A stretch of 64,000 nucleotides of DNA from Ceratopteris richardii (taxonomy: Eukaryota > Streptophyta > Polypodiopsida > Polypodiales > Pteridaceae), in assembly GCA_020310875.1 (NCBI GenBank), contig CM035431.1:20786767-20850766 (forward strand), read 5' to 3'. The notes beneath the pieces are model-generated. The model ran no database searches and had not been told where the DNA came from. It saw nothing but the letters and a program-made list of their open reading frames with translations. This document shows positions 10,777 through 20,700 of this stretch, one piece after another. Numbering within the stretch: position 1 is the first letter of the stretch; each line of letters opens with the position of its first letter. The translations under genes and the position numbers were made by a program.

Positions 10777-11510
10777 GTTGTGATACCACTGTTGTCAGGA
10801 TCTTACTCACGTGCACATAGAGGTTATGAACGCCGAAAAACACAGAGAAATAGACATGCAAAGAGACGAGAGCTAATGCAATATTGGGTGCAATCTCCCC
10901 CCATGGACTCTGTTTCAGCAGTTGACAGAGTGCATGTATTTATATGAATTTTTTATTATGTCGAAAAGAGTGGTTACATGAATGCGTTTTCGAAAAGCAA
11001 GCATGAAACTAAAAGTCGGTAAGTTTTACAGAAAGCCTTTGCTTTCAATATTAGAAATTGCGGTCTACAATGAGCCTTATTCTAACCAATATTTTTTCTA
11101 ATTGTTTCTAACAATAGAATCTTCTACAGGGGTTTATTTACAAGCTAAATGAATTATAATTCGAGTTATTGATGTCCGCCCTTTCATGCCTTTCACGCTC
11201 TTCGTGAACCTTTAGTTGCTATATCAAAAACATCCAATCACATTAATACATTAATAAATTAACACTCCAATAATTATTTGTTCAACACATTCCATAATTC
11301 ATAGCAGGCTTAGTGAAACTAACACTCTTATTAACCACTGCATACAGACCCAGCTAGACAACTTCATATCACCACTGTCCTCGTAACATAAACTAACTCT
11401 GTAGGTAGTACTCATTCGAAATCAATTGTAAAGGCATGCACCTCACACACTCCCACTCACAGTCAAGCATGCACTGCTCACATCGTTAACATCACACACT
11501 GCGTAGGATG
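10777..11510 (-). repeat. K primer-binding site and putative 5' LTR
   Basis: The minus strand reads ...GACAACA, one base, then TGGTATCACAAC (10788-10777), an initiator tRNA-Met-type primer site. The LTR should therefore begin at 10790 and extend right. Its other end is not fixed: homology to the accessory-gene copy L starts near 11515, so the LTR is at most about 720 bp. No second copy is in the window for comparison. Confidence 0.5.
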
Positions 11511-11572
11511 CATGTTGGTGGTGGAAAGGAATGGAGGTCTCATCTTCTTGGGATCTTAATTATTTTCCATGA

Positions 11573-11598
11573 CTAATGTGTTTTCCTCTTCACTTTAG
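11573..11598 (+). promoter_or_regulatory. Candidate branchpoint and splice acceptor before ORF3 copy L
   Basis: CTAAT (11573-11577), then a pyrimidine-rich run ending TTTAG (11598), lies 28 nt before the ATG at 11627. The sequence to the left (GGGATCTTAATTATTTTCC) is homologous to that upstream of the B gene, where the same branchpoint/acceptor arrangement occurs. Confidence 0.5.
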
Positions 11599-11626
11599 CT
11601 TAGGTCGTTCACACTAGCTTTCCATC

Positions 11627-13552
11627 ATGCAAGCAGAAGGTTCGAAAAGCACAACACTTGGGCAGCCGATTGTGGATTTCTCGGCTCTTCCATTTGAGAG
11701 CTTGCCTAAGGCTATCTGGGAGAGTTATATGGTTTTAAAGGACCGATGCCCATTGAAGACCCTCCTCAAGGACATATAGAAATGGTAAGCAGCAAGGCAA
11801 ACTGGTTCCAAGGGCTTGTAGGACCCCTGGGAGAGGTAGAATTCATATATGAAACTAACGTAATGTATGGTGGCAATGTTTGGAGACTCTACCAGTTCTT
11901 CTCACAAGAATTTGAGAATCTCCAAAATAGCGAAGATCTCCAACCTGGCAGAGGGTAGGATTTGCAAATTATTTCAGTGTGGAACTCCCGAAATTATCAG
12001 TGTTATTATTTAGTGGCCTCTATTAGAGAGCATGAGTGCAAGGAATTGGACCCTATCTTCATATTACCATCCTTCGTGAATGACCCACCTTTCAAGAAGT
12101 TCACATTGTCGTTGGACTTAATCAGGACTACACTCAAAACTCACAACCCTCATATGCCCACCGAGAAGGAGCATCTCATCCCAGAACCAATGAAGCGAAG
12201 CGATGTTGATAGATGGCCCGCCATTTTAGCCATAACCCCTCAGTTAACCACTCCGCTCAGAATCTGTCTATAGCACTTTGCCTTCCTAGCACAGGAGCAA
12301 CTCATGATCCCACACAAGTGCCTTTGGTTTGGTTTGTATTTGGCCACCACAGGGCCTTAGACAATTGATATTGCCACCTATATTCAGGATCAACTTGTAC
12401 TGGCCGGACATCGATAGGAAAAGAAGAAGGTTGTTCATGGATGTTGTGCTCTCACATGCATCATATACATGTGTCTCGCATATGATATTACTATCGAGAG
12501 AGCCCTGCCCGTTGAGCAATTGAAACAATATAAAGCTTCCAAGAAGACCACGCACCATTCCATCCCTACAAGTGCTGACATCACCATCACTTGAGCCTAC
12601 ACCTGAAACTTCACCCCAACAATCTCCAATTCAACCACAACAAAGGATTCCCCCTCTACGTGTTCACATCTGCCGCTCAGCCACACTCCGTGAAGTTTCA
12701 TAGGCAGAGACCACTGTGCCTACTACCATTATGACTATGGCCACCATGACTGTACAAGCTCCCGTTGCAACTTCTACATTCATCTCTGATTCCTTCACCT
12801 TCCTAGTTACAAGCTCGGGCACGGAAGACATCAATACTACATTAGATTTTGAGATCCCGATGTATTGTCTGGTGATTTTCAGTTTTCAGATACCCATGTT
12901 GTCTCTCAAGAATTTGAACGCTTGGCTTACCCGACTACACCATCAGAGGGAGCGAATGCTGATTCTGATGATGAAGACGATGACTGCATAGTGACGGATG
13001 AAGGCAACACAGATACTAAAGCTAGCGAGGAAGAAGTACACCAATCGGAAGCACATCTTGAAGTTTTAGGAGAAGCTAGCATGTATGAAGAAGAAACGGT
13101 TGAAGCAGCAACTTACACCATAGCCATCCGACAGCTCTACAATAACATGCATAAATTTTGGGCACGAACCAGATTAACATAAGAACAAAGCGAAGCCATC
13201 CTACAATAGGAACTGATTAGTTGCAGCTTCGAAGAGACTTTTATCTCTGCTATGCATGAGTTGGTTAAAGTTGTTGGCACACCAGAAGCTTTACGATTTT
13301 TGTTACAAAAGCCCTTACCTAAGTTTGACTCAACGGGTTCGTATTCTCAAGTGCCCAGGTACATACATTCGCGTTCCTACTAGTCCCATCACGTCAGCAC
13401 CCCCCATGGGTTCCTCCACAATAGACTTGACTGAGGAAGATACTTCCCCTATATATACCCTTAGCGAAACCCTCCCCTCTCAAATGGTCCCAACCCCAAC
13501 CTCCCCTGATGTTGTAGATAGCCCTCAAGTTCGCTACCTTGTTTCTTGCTAG
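11627..13552 (+). pseudogene. L: decayed copy of the retroelement accessory gene ORF3
   Basis: This matches the first 600 or so residues of the B accessory gene through several frames. Shared segments include NWFQGL.GPL, YQFFS.EFE.LQN, the DPP.K.F.LS.DLIR block, PTEKE.L.PE.MKR.DV, and GCCALT.IIYMCLAYD. The start ATG corresponds to that of B (MQAEG against MQTEAG). Stops and frameshifts are frequent (for example near 11778, 11957, 12271, 12358). The Pro/Ser/Thr-rich part is shortened and the coiled-coil half is absent; copia element F begins at about this point. The function is unknown, but a second diverged copy shows the gene is a family trait and not a chance frame. Confidence 0.85.
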
Positions 13553-14885
13553 CTCACTCATTTGCGGACATTAGGATTTTCCTTATGTAATTTTCTTTAT
13601 ATATTGCACTAGTATTGTTGTTTAAAGTCATTCTTGTACATTTGTTTTATGTAATAGAAGAAGAAGAAGAAGAAGAAGATCATTCTTCCTTGCCTTTGCA
13701 CTTCTCTTTGATTGTGAGGGTGTGTGTGTGAGCTCTCTTCCTTATCTCCTTCCTCGTGACATGGTATCAGAACTAGGTTGGCTATAGAGAGCTAATGGAG
13801 AAGGCCAACAGTGAAGTGTACGCGAGAAGGCATGGAGAAAGTGCAATTCACAAACGACCTCAGATTGCTAAGAAAATTGGCCTGAAGGTAGAAGGCATCA
13901 AAATATTTTTGAGATTTATCCCTTCAGGGTCACTTTTTTTGTAAGATTTCTGTTTCAAAGCCATCTTGACCTTTGTTTCAAGCCCCCAAGGTGGGTCCCA
14001 CAAAAAAACTAGGTATGTTTGAAAAATTGTAACTTGCATCTTGTTCAAAAACTTTTATATACTCCAAATGCAAAAGTTCAAGCAATTTTTTGTATTATTC
14101 ATGCACAAAAACTGTGTTTTTCTAAGATTGAACTATCATGTCATAATTCAATAGTGTTCAAGTAGAAGTTTGGTTGTAGTGTTTTTGCAGTGTTGTGAAT
14201 TGCTACAGAAATGGAAAATGGAGATGAAATGAGTCAGCTTATGAACAATAAGCTAGAAAAGAACAACTTCCAAGCTTGGAGTTTCAAAATGACAAATTTC
14301 TTGATGGGAAAAGGCTATTGGAAGTACATCAAAGGAGAGAACGAAAATGCTCCACGGTTACCAGAGAGGAATCGAACTATGGACGAGTTAAGCGCATATG
14401 AGGAATGAAATCAAGGAGCATGAAAAGTAATGTATTCTCTATCTGTTAGCATACATGATAGCATGATTAGGCACATATAGGATGCCAAGACTCTGAAAGA
14501 GGCTTTGAAGAGTTTGTTCACATTGTATGAGACCAATACAAAGGCACCGAAATTGCAACTCAAGAACGAGCTAGATACACTAGAGAAAAAGGGCATGTCG
14601 ATAAGTGACTACACCCTAAAAATCAAAATCATATGTGAGTCACTTGCTTCTATTGGCATGAATGTAGATGACAATGATAACGTGGAAGTGTGCATTCATG
14701 GTTTAGGAGCTACATATAAGCAATTTAGAACTTCTATGCAGACAAGGGAAAATATTCTGAATTTTGCTAATCTAGTGTCCATGTTGATTATTGAAGAAAA
14801 GAATCTTGGTTAGGACTCAAACTCCTAAAGAAAACCTAGTTCTGAGTAGGTATTCTACTCTGACAAAGGAAGAGGTAGAGGTTTC
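13510..14885 (+). mobile_element. Element F: copia element, 5' part
   Basis: Candidate LTR 13510-13761 (TGTTG...GTGACA, with TTTATATATT near 13595 and a GAA microsatellite at 13655-13680). The initiator tRNA-Met primer site TGGTATCAG follows at 13762-13770, then leader, then gag. The LTR end at 13761 is firm because it abuts the primer site; the start is tentative because no second LTR survives. Element E splits F at 14885/14886, and the remaining pol of F resumes at about 55800. Confidence 0.75.
14211..14813 (+). pseudogene. F gag (copia type), broken
   Basis: One frame starting M-E-N-G-D-E contains the copia gag hallmark F.AWSFKM.NFLMGKGYW, then LKEALKSLFTLYE, LKNELDTLEK, and a VEVCIHGLGATYKQF-type segment. 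In-frame stops near 14406, 14421 and 14478 are consistent with TGG-to-TGA and similar changes. The zinc knuckle would follow, but E inserted there (the last codons resemble an RGRG segment). Copia Gag packages the element RNA; this copy cannot make it. Confidence 0.85.
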
Positions 14886-15948
14886 TGTTGGGGGATTCTT
14901 GGACAAGAAGGAGTTTGAGGGTTTGTAGGAGAAAAGGAAAAGACATGAAGAGAAAGTACACCCTGGAAGCCTCTACCGATTGATTACACTAAGACAAATA
15001 CAATGTTGAAGCACAATACAAGCCAACACTTCTTTGCAAAATCTCACAGAGTGCTCAATTACAAATTACCAAATACCCAAAGTCTTCTTGCTATCGGCCT
15101 CCTCTGCACCAGACCTCCAACTGCTGCAAGCTTACCCTTGTGCACACCTTGCACCAAGCTTCCACTAAGGGGGAGGAATGAATACCTTCTGTCGACACGC
15201 GCACACTGCAAGGAGACCTTGAGATCCTTGGGGGACTAGCTTAGCACTCTCTGCACAATCCCTTAGTCACTCTCCATGCACTCTTTCACTTCCACTTCTC
15301 TGTGTCGCACACTGGTGACTCTTGCACTTCCCTCTTTTGCTTCCCTTAGACTATGCTTCTCTTGCTTACACTAGAATGGTCCAAGAATAGTCCTTGCCTT
15401 GAATTGAGTGTGTCGATTCACGTACGCTCCTAACTGCAATAGTATCTTGGTGCTCACTTTGATGTCCCAAGATTGCCCTGTAGCCAAGGACTCCCTATTT
15501 TGTCCTGTAGTGACTTTAGACTAAAACCAAAAATTTTAATTGGGGGGCCATATTTTCCCCTGTGCGTACGCTGCTGCTTCACATACCTTCACATTTCCTT
15601 TTAAGTCTTCACTTTTGCACATAAGAGAGGGTTCACCTGAACCTTCCAAAATACTTCAAAAACACTTTGAACCTTAGGGAAATTAGAGAAATACCTCTGC
15701 AACTTGCAACCCACTTTCTCCAATTTACCCTTTGTGGACAATTAATTCTGCACTACCTGTGCACTTTGACACCTGCACTTTAGCACTTTGACTTTGCACC
15801 TATTGACTTTGACCTTGACCTTGTTGACTTTGACTTTAGTTGACTTTGACCTTGACCTTGACCTTGTTGACTTTGACTTTAGTTGACTTTGACCTTTTGA
15901 CTTTGACTACAATTGACTTTGACCAATATGACTTTTATGGGCTCAACA
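14886..15948 (-). repeat. 3' LTR of element E (1063 bp)
   Basis: On the minus strand it begins TGTTGAGCCC at 15948 and ends CCCCCAACA at 14886, with inverted ends TGTTG/CAACA. The last 136 bp recur next to the primer-binding site at 55664-55799, which proves its identity as an LTR. The two copies differ at a few sites (for example GACATGAAG against GACAAGAAG). The flank GTTTC (14881-14885) would be the target duplication, but the matching right flank has been deleted. Confidence 0.85.
15771..15925 (-). promoter_or_regulatory. W-box array in the E LTR (about 19 TTGAC cores)
   Basis: On the plus strand TTGACT or TTGACC occurs about 19 times in 155 bp, in blocks such as TTGACTTTGACCTTGACC. TTGAC[CT] is the binding core for WRKY transcription factors. 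The array lies just inside the 5' (U3) end of the minus-strand LTR, where promoters and enhancers sit. That it works as an enhancer is inference. Confidence 0.6.
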
Positions 15949-16150
15949 GTTGCCCACCACCTAATGTGCTCTCGTCCCGGAGAGCTATGGCCAAAACTCT
16001 GAGCATAGAGGACACCATGATTCTAGAGCTGCAAAACGTCAAAAAGACACTAGAGCAGCCACCAAGTCCATGAGGAGCAGTAGAGAAAAAGCACCAAAGA
16101 GTAATCAGCAATGTGGGTAGGGCGGAATGTTAGGAGGAAGGAAGGGTGAC
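15949..16150 (-). other. E 3' non-coding remnant left of B
   Basis: Continuation of E across the B insertion; the bases GTGAC (16146-16150) are the left target duplication of B. No gene is seen. The stretch next to the LTR, GGTGGTGGGCAAC on the minus strand, may be a weak polypurine tract. Confidence 0.65.
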
Positions 16151-16788
16151 TCTTGCTCTAGCACAATGGTGAGAACCACGTTAAGAAGCTCCACCTCCTT
16201 AATGTCAATCCGTGGAAGAGATAGGAGTGATATGAAGATCGTGAATGTGAGATGAAGTGAGAGTGAAGGTGAGAAGCATAGAAATGCACACACACATACA
16301 CACACACAATGAAGAGACAAGCAAGACACAATGGAAGGTGGGAAATTAGCTCTATTACTCAAGAACACTATTACAAGCTCAAAAGAACTCTAAACTCCAA
16401 CAAGCTAACCTCAAAAATGAGCTCTCTAGCTCTTTTTATAGTTTCTAGACTAGTTTTGACCGGTTTCACATCTAGTGACCGGCATAGTTAAAAATTAGGT
16501 CCTAGATGCTATTTGGAAGGGTAAACAGTATCTAAAAATAATGAAAATTGGTACGCGCATTCTACCTAAGCTCCTCAAGCTCGAGGACTCCTCGGCTTGC
16601 ACAAAATGGAGCTATGGATTACAAAATGGGGTTTTCTATGTTACATATGTTACAATAGTGATAAAAATCATTGTTGGAGGTTTTTGGAAAGTATTTGAAA
16701 ACATAATTATTTGAAAAACGATTCGACTGGCTCCCTGCTCTGTCGTTACATGCTTCCGTGTCGTCTGTGCCTCTGGCTGCTTCCAACA
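16151..16788 (-). repeat. 3' LTR of element B (638 bp)
   Basis: Begins TGTTGGAAGC at 16788 and ends at 16151. The last two bases are GA where the 5' LTR has CA (plus strand TC against TG), so the integrase-recognised end is mutated in this copy. The other differences from the 5' LTR are single transitions near 16213, 16430 and 16671. A TATA-like CTATAAAAAG is read on the minus strand at 16441-16432. Confidence 0.95.
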
Positions 16789-16824
16789 CCCCCCTCCCTC
16801 TCGCTTCTGTCGTCCCTGACAGAA
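16789..16824 (-). promoter_or_regulatory. B polypurine tract and perfect hairpin
   Basis: Minus strand: TTCTGTCAGGGACGACAGAA (16824-16805) forms a 7-bp perfect stem (TTCTGTC/GACAGAA) with a 6-nt loop. It is followed by GCGAGAGGGAGGGGGG, the purine tract that abuts the LTR. The hairpin starts 2 nt after the ORF3 stop codon. The same 18-nt core occurs before the purine tract of A. Confidence 0.85.
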
Positions 16825-16826
16825 CC

Positions 16827-17681
16827 TTACTGTGAGGTCTGCCGGATATAGTTCTGTAGTAGGTCTTGAGCGAGGGTGTGCTCGGAGATACGAATGCCTC
16901 GGGCTAGGTCGGCCTCGAGTTTCTCCCAGTCGATTGGTTGCGGTTCTTCCGGTGGCGGTAGCTGATAATGTGTGGAATAGACCATTCGTTCACAGGCAAA
17001 TAATTGTAATAAATGAGTAGGCCTGCTTATGAATACCTCTGAATGGTATTCCCAAAAACCGGTTGAGAACATCTCTTCGAATGTCTGCTTGTAGCACGCC
17101 GGTAGGTACTTTATTTTGCAGTGCCAGGCATAACAAACCCGTAGCGATGGCGTTGTACTCATATCATATACCAGATCAAAATTGCCATGCTCAAAGCCCG
17201 GGGTGTTGACATGGGGTGCCTTGACGCGTCGGAAGACTTTAAAAATCATTTGCATCATGTCAAAGATTTTGACAGTCATATGCGCCGCTATATCATCCAT
17301 ATGCTTTAATCTAGGGAGCCAGTGGCGAATTGTAGCCATCATGTAGCCAACAGTTGGTAACTCAATGGGTGGCTTAAAATAGGGGTAACTCAACCAGTCT
17401 TGGCACTGCTTATTGTTTTGTACCTTAATAGCAAAGGCAGTCAAGGAGCGGCGTCGTGGCACTGGTCCCCAACACGGGTTATACTTCAGGTGCAAAGGTG
17501 CCTTTACCCATGTACTCATCATCTCTGGATACTGCTGTAGTAAATTTTTTCGCCACTCTGGTTGATAGATCCTTCCTTTCTGTGCATCTAGTGGCAAATC
17601 AGCCGCCTCGAATTGAGTTGCATGCGATGGTTTTTTACCTGTCTCTTTCTCAATGGCTAACTGGTATTCGGCCATTAACAT
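16827..17681 (-). CDS. ORF3 of B, C-terminal part (284 aa open frame)
   Basis: This frame is in phase with the 1175-codon ORF that ends at 17724. Only a TGA and 14 sense codons separate them, so this is most likely the C-terminus of one 1474-codon gene. The TGA sits where a CGA would mutate by CpG deamination. The sequence is rich in aromatic residues and looks globular (for example PYFKPPIELPTVGYMM, HMTVKIFDMMQMIFKVF), with no obvious membrane anchor and no family I recognise. The stop lies 38 nt from the LTR, so the gene fills the element to its edge. A separate start at 17681 is possible but unsupported. Confidence 0.7.
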   Translation of the reverse strand: MLMAEYQLAIEKETGKKPSHATQFEAADLPLDAQKGRIYQPEWRKNLLQQYPEMMSTWVKAPLHLKYNPCWGPVPRRRSLTAFAIKVQNNKQCQDWLSYPYFKPPIELPTVGYMMATIRHWLPRLKHMDDIAAHMTVKIFDMMQMIFKVFRRVKAPHVNTPGFEHGNFDLVYDMSTTPSLRVCYAWHCKIKYLPACYKQTFEEMFSTGFWEYHSEVFISRPTHLLQLFACERMVYSTHYQLPPPEEPQPIDWEKLEADLARGIRISEHTLAQDLLQNYIRQTSQ

Positions 17682-17723
17682 GAAGTACGGTTTATACTGT
17701 AGCTCGTGCCCAGATATGTATCG

Positions 17724-20700
17724 TCACGGGGCCAATTGAGCAAAGAATGGAGACTGTAATATTCGTTCTTCTATCATCGCCATGGCATGTAATTGTGCCT
17801 CTACTCTAGCTGAGTGCGTTGTTCCAAGTTCCTCAATAGTCTTCATCCACGCGGGGGTCGGAAGTTCGTACGTCATCTGATCTTCGGCCGTGACGCGTCC
17901 GCCTGGGATGGGTTGTCGCTCGTATGCTTCTTCAAACGTTTCCTCCACCGGGATGGTGACCGTTTCTTCCTCAGCTGGAAGCTCACGTGGGGAATCTGGC
18001 CTTGGTGGCGCTTCGTATACTGCAATCCTTGATTCAAGGGTCGATACCTGGGCCCGTAATGAGTTGAGTTCCTCTAGGAGGTCAGGAGAGGGGTCCACAG
18101 GTGCTGGTACGTCTTGGTGTGCCGGTTCTCGTAACTGGAGTAATTTGTGATCTTCTTTGAGTTTCTGTAACTCCTCGTTCATGCGGTCATATTCATCTAG
18201 CAATCTTACATGATCGTCTAGTAGCATCCTCATTGAGTCTGAAGGAATGGCTTTGAACCTGCTAGGACTGAGTGGTTGGTCTGGGTGGTCGAGCGCTGCT
18301 TCTAAGTTTTCTCGGTTCTGATCCTTTAAGCGCTGATTTTCTTCCTTGGCGGCTGCTAGGTGTCTTCGTAGTAAGCCCATGTTGCATGTTAGCGTTGCAT
18401 TGCGGACTGTCTGGGCTGTTAATAAATTATCCAGGTCAGCCGTGGCTTCCTTGGTCTTTTCTTCACTTTCTAGTTCCAATTTGTGATAAGCCTCGCGTAA
18501 TTCTTGGTAGCGGGTGTTCAGAGAGGCATTCTCAATGGACAATAAATTAAGCTGTGACTGTAAGTCATTGGTTGTCCTCTGCAGCTGCTGATAATTATCA
18601 CCAAGAGATGTGAACTCATCTCTTACTTGCGTCATACATATGAACATCTGTCGGAATGCATTATCTACAGTGGGTGATAGTATTAACGGGGTGCTAAATG
18701 AAGATGCAGTTGGTGTAGATGCAACGGGAACGGGGAATGGGGATGGGAATGTGGATGATGTAGTGATTGTTGAAAATTGTGATGTGCCTAAAAATGTTTG
18801 TGCCGTGAGTGGAGTGAGTGATGGTGCTGTGGGTGGTGAGATGTCCATGTCAGTGGACGTGTCTAGTGCGGTGACCGTGAATATGGGTGTGATCGTGGGT
18901 GCTCGTGCTGGTGTAAATACGGGATTTACAAATGTTGAGGGGTAATTTACAAGGGGGCTGGCTGGATCAGCTTGGTGGAAAGGGGAAAGAGGGGTTACAG
19001 TGGATCGAGGAGGTGAGATGGGGGAGAAGGTTAATGGCGGGGGGAATGGGAGAAGGGTTCTTGGAGTTGTGGGGAAAGATGGAAAAGATTGATGAAGGAA
19101 TGGGTTGGATAGAAAGGTGGGTGTGGGAAGGGGTAGATTAGGGCTAATGGGCGCGGAAATTGTGGGATGAGTGGTCGTAAAGACGGTTTCTGCAACACCA
19201 CCGGTGAATGAAGATGTGGGTCTGGGGGAAGGAGGGTGAAGAGGGGAGGCTGGATGGACGGGTGGTGAGAGAGGAGCGGTTGGGGTGGTCGGTACTTCAG
19301 TGACTACTGAGGTAGGTACAATTGTAGCGCGGGGTGGGGAATCTACAATGATGGTTTCTACGGCCAATGAACGTTCGGGAACGAGGCATGCCTCCCTGGC
19401 TTGTTCTGAAGATTGTGCTCCGGTTGGTACACGAATGTATTCGTCGGGCTTTGAAAGTAGTCGTACTCTGCGGGGGTCAAACTGTGGTAGTGGTTTTCGT
19501 TGCAAGTACCTGAGTACCTCGTTGGAGCCTACTGATTGGACTAATTCTTTGAATCCTTTGATATATGCGTCTTCGAATCCGCCTGTGACAAGTTCTTGTT
19601 CTATTATTTTTTGGCTCTCTTCCTCTGTCAGCTTCTTGCGTGCCCAAACTTTTTCCATAGTTCTATACAACTTCTTGATAGCTAGAGTGTAAGCTGTTGC
19701 CTCGTAAGTTTCATCTTCATGGGTACTTGTATCGCCATGTGTGTCGGTTTGTTGGCCTTGGCCATCTGTCTGTTCCTGCTCTTGGGATTCATGTGTTCCC
19801 TGGCTAGCTTCGTCGTCTCCTTCGTCGTCATCGGTTTCTGTCCTTTCATCATCGGAGCTGGACACGACCTGTCCTTGTGGCTGATCCCTGGGTGTGGTAG
19901 GGTAGCTAGGCCTTTCAAATTCTTGAGAAAACATTTGCCCTTCTGAAAATTGGAACTCAGTGGAGAATGCATCGGGCATCTCAAAATCAAATGTTTGGTC
20001 CAGTGGCTCTGCTTGTCCTGGTTCTAAATGCGGTATTGGAAAAGAGAAAGCTTCCGCACCGATAGTGGTGGGAAGTTCAGCTGCTGTGGTGATAGGTTCT
20101 GTGGTTGTGGCTGCTTGGGGTGCGAGAGTACTGGTGGTGCCCTCTCTTACCACTGGTCTGGATAACCTTATGCGGATAGGTTGTACTGTGGGAGTGGCTG
20201 CTGTTGGTGACTGCTCTGGAGATGGTTGTGGAGAGGGTGATGCTGGGACTTGTAGGCACGGGATAGTACCTCTCATGCATTTTCCGGCTCTGCCTTTGCT
20301 AGACTTTCTAGCCTTCCTAGTGGTGCCTTTGAATGCTTTTAGTTCCTCACTGGTCATGGCACGCTCAATTGGTAAGTCATACGCCAAGCACATATATATG
20401 ATCCTGGTGAGGGCGCAGCACCCATTGATTACCTTCTTTCGCTCCCACCTATGTTGTGCCAAATAGAGCTGACCAATGATCCAGCTGGCTAGATCAACTG
20501 TTTGCGGTCCAGAACATGCTAAGTATAATCCAAACCAGATTCTCTTGTGGGGCATGGTAAAACGATCCTGAGCTGGGAAAGCAAAGTGCTGCATGCATAT
20601 CCGTAATGGCTTAGAGAGCTCAGGTGTTATAGCAGAAATATCCTCCCACTTAGTTACGTCACCACGCTTCATCTGCTCTGGGACTAGCCGTTCTTTCTCC

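Noticed and set aside
18272..20466. Several plus-strand frames of 70-170 codons opposite ORF3 of B
   Set aside because: Shadows of the minus-strand gene, with Val/Gly-rich content opposite its Pro/Thr-rich part. L is too broken to test them.
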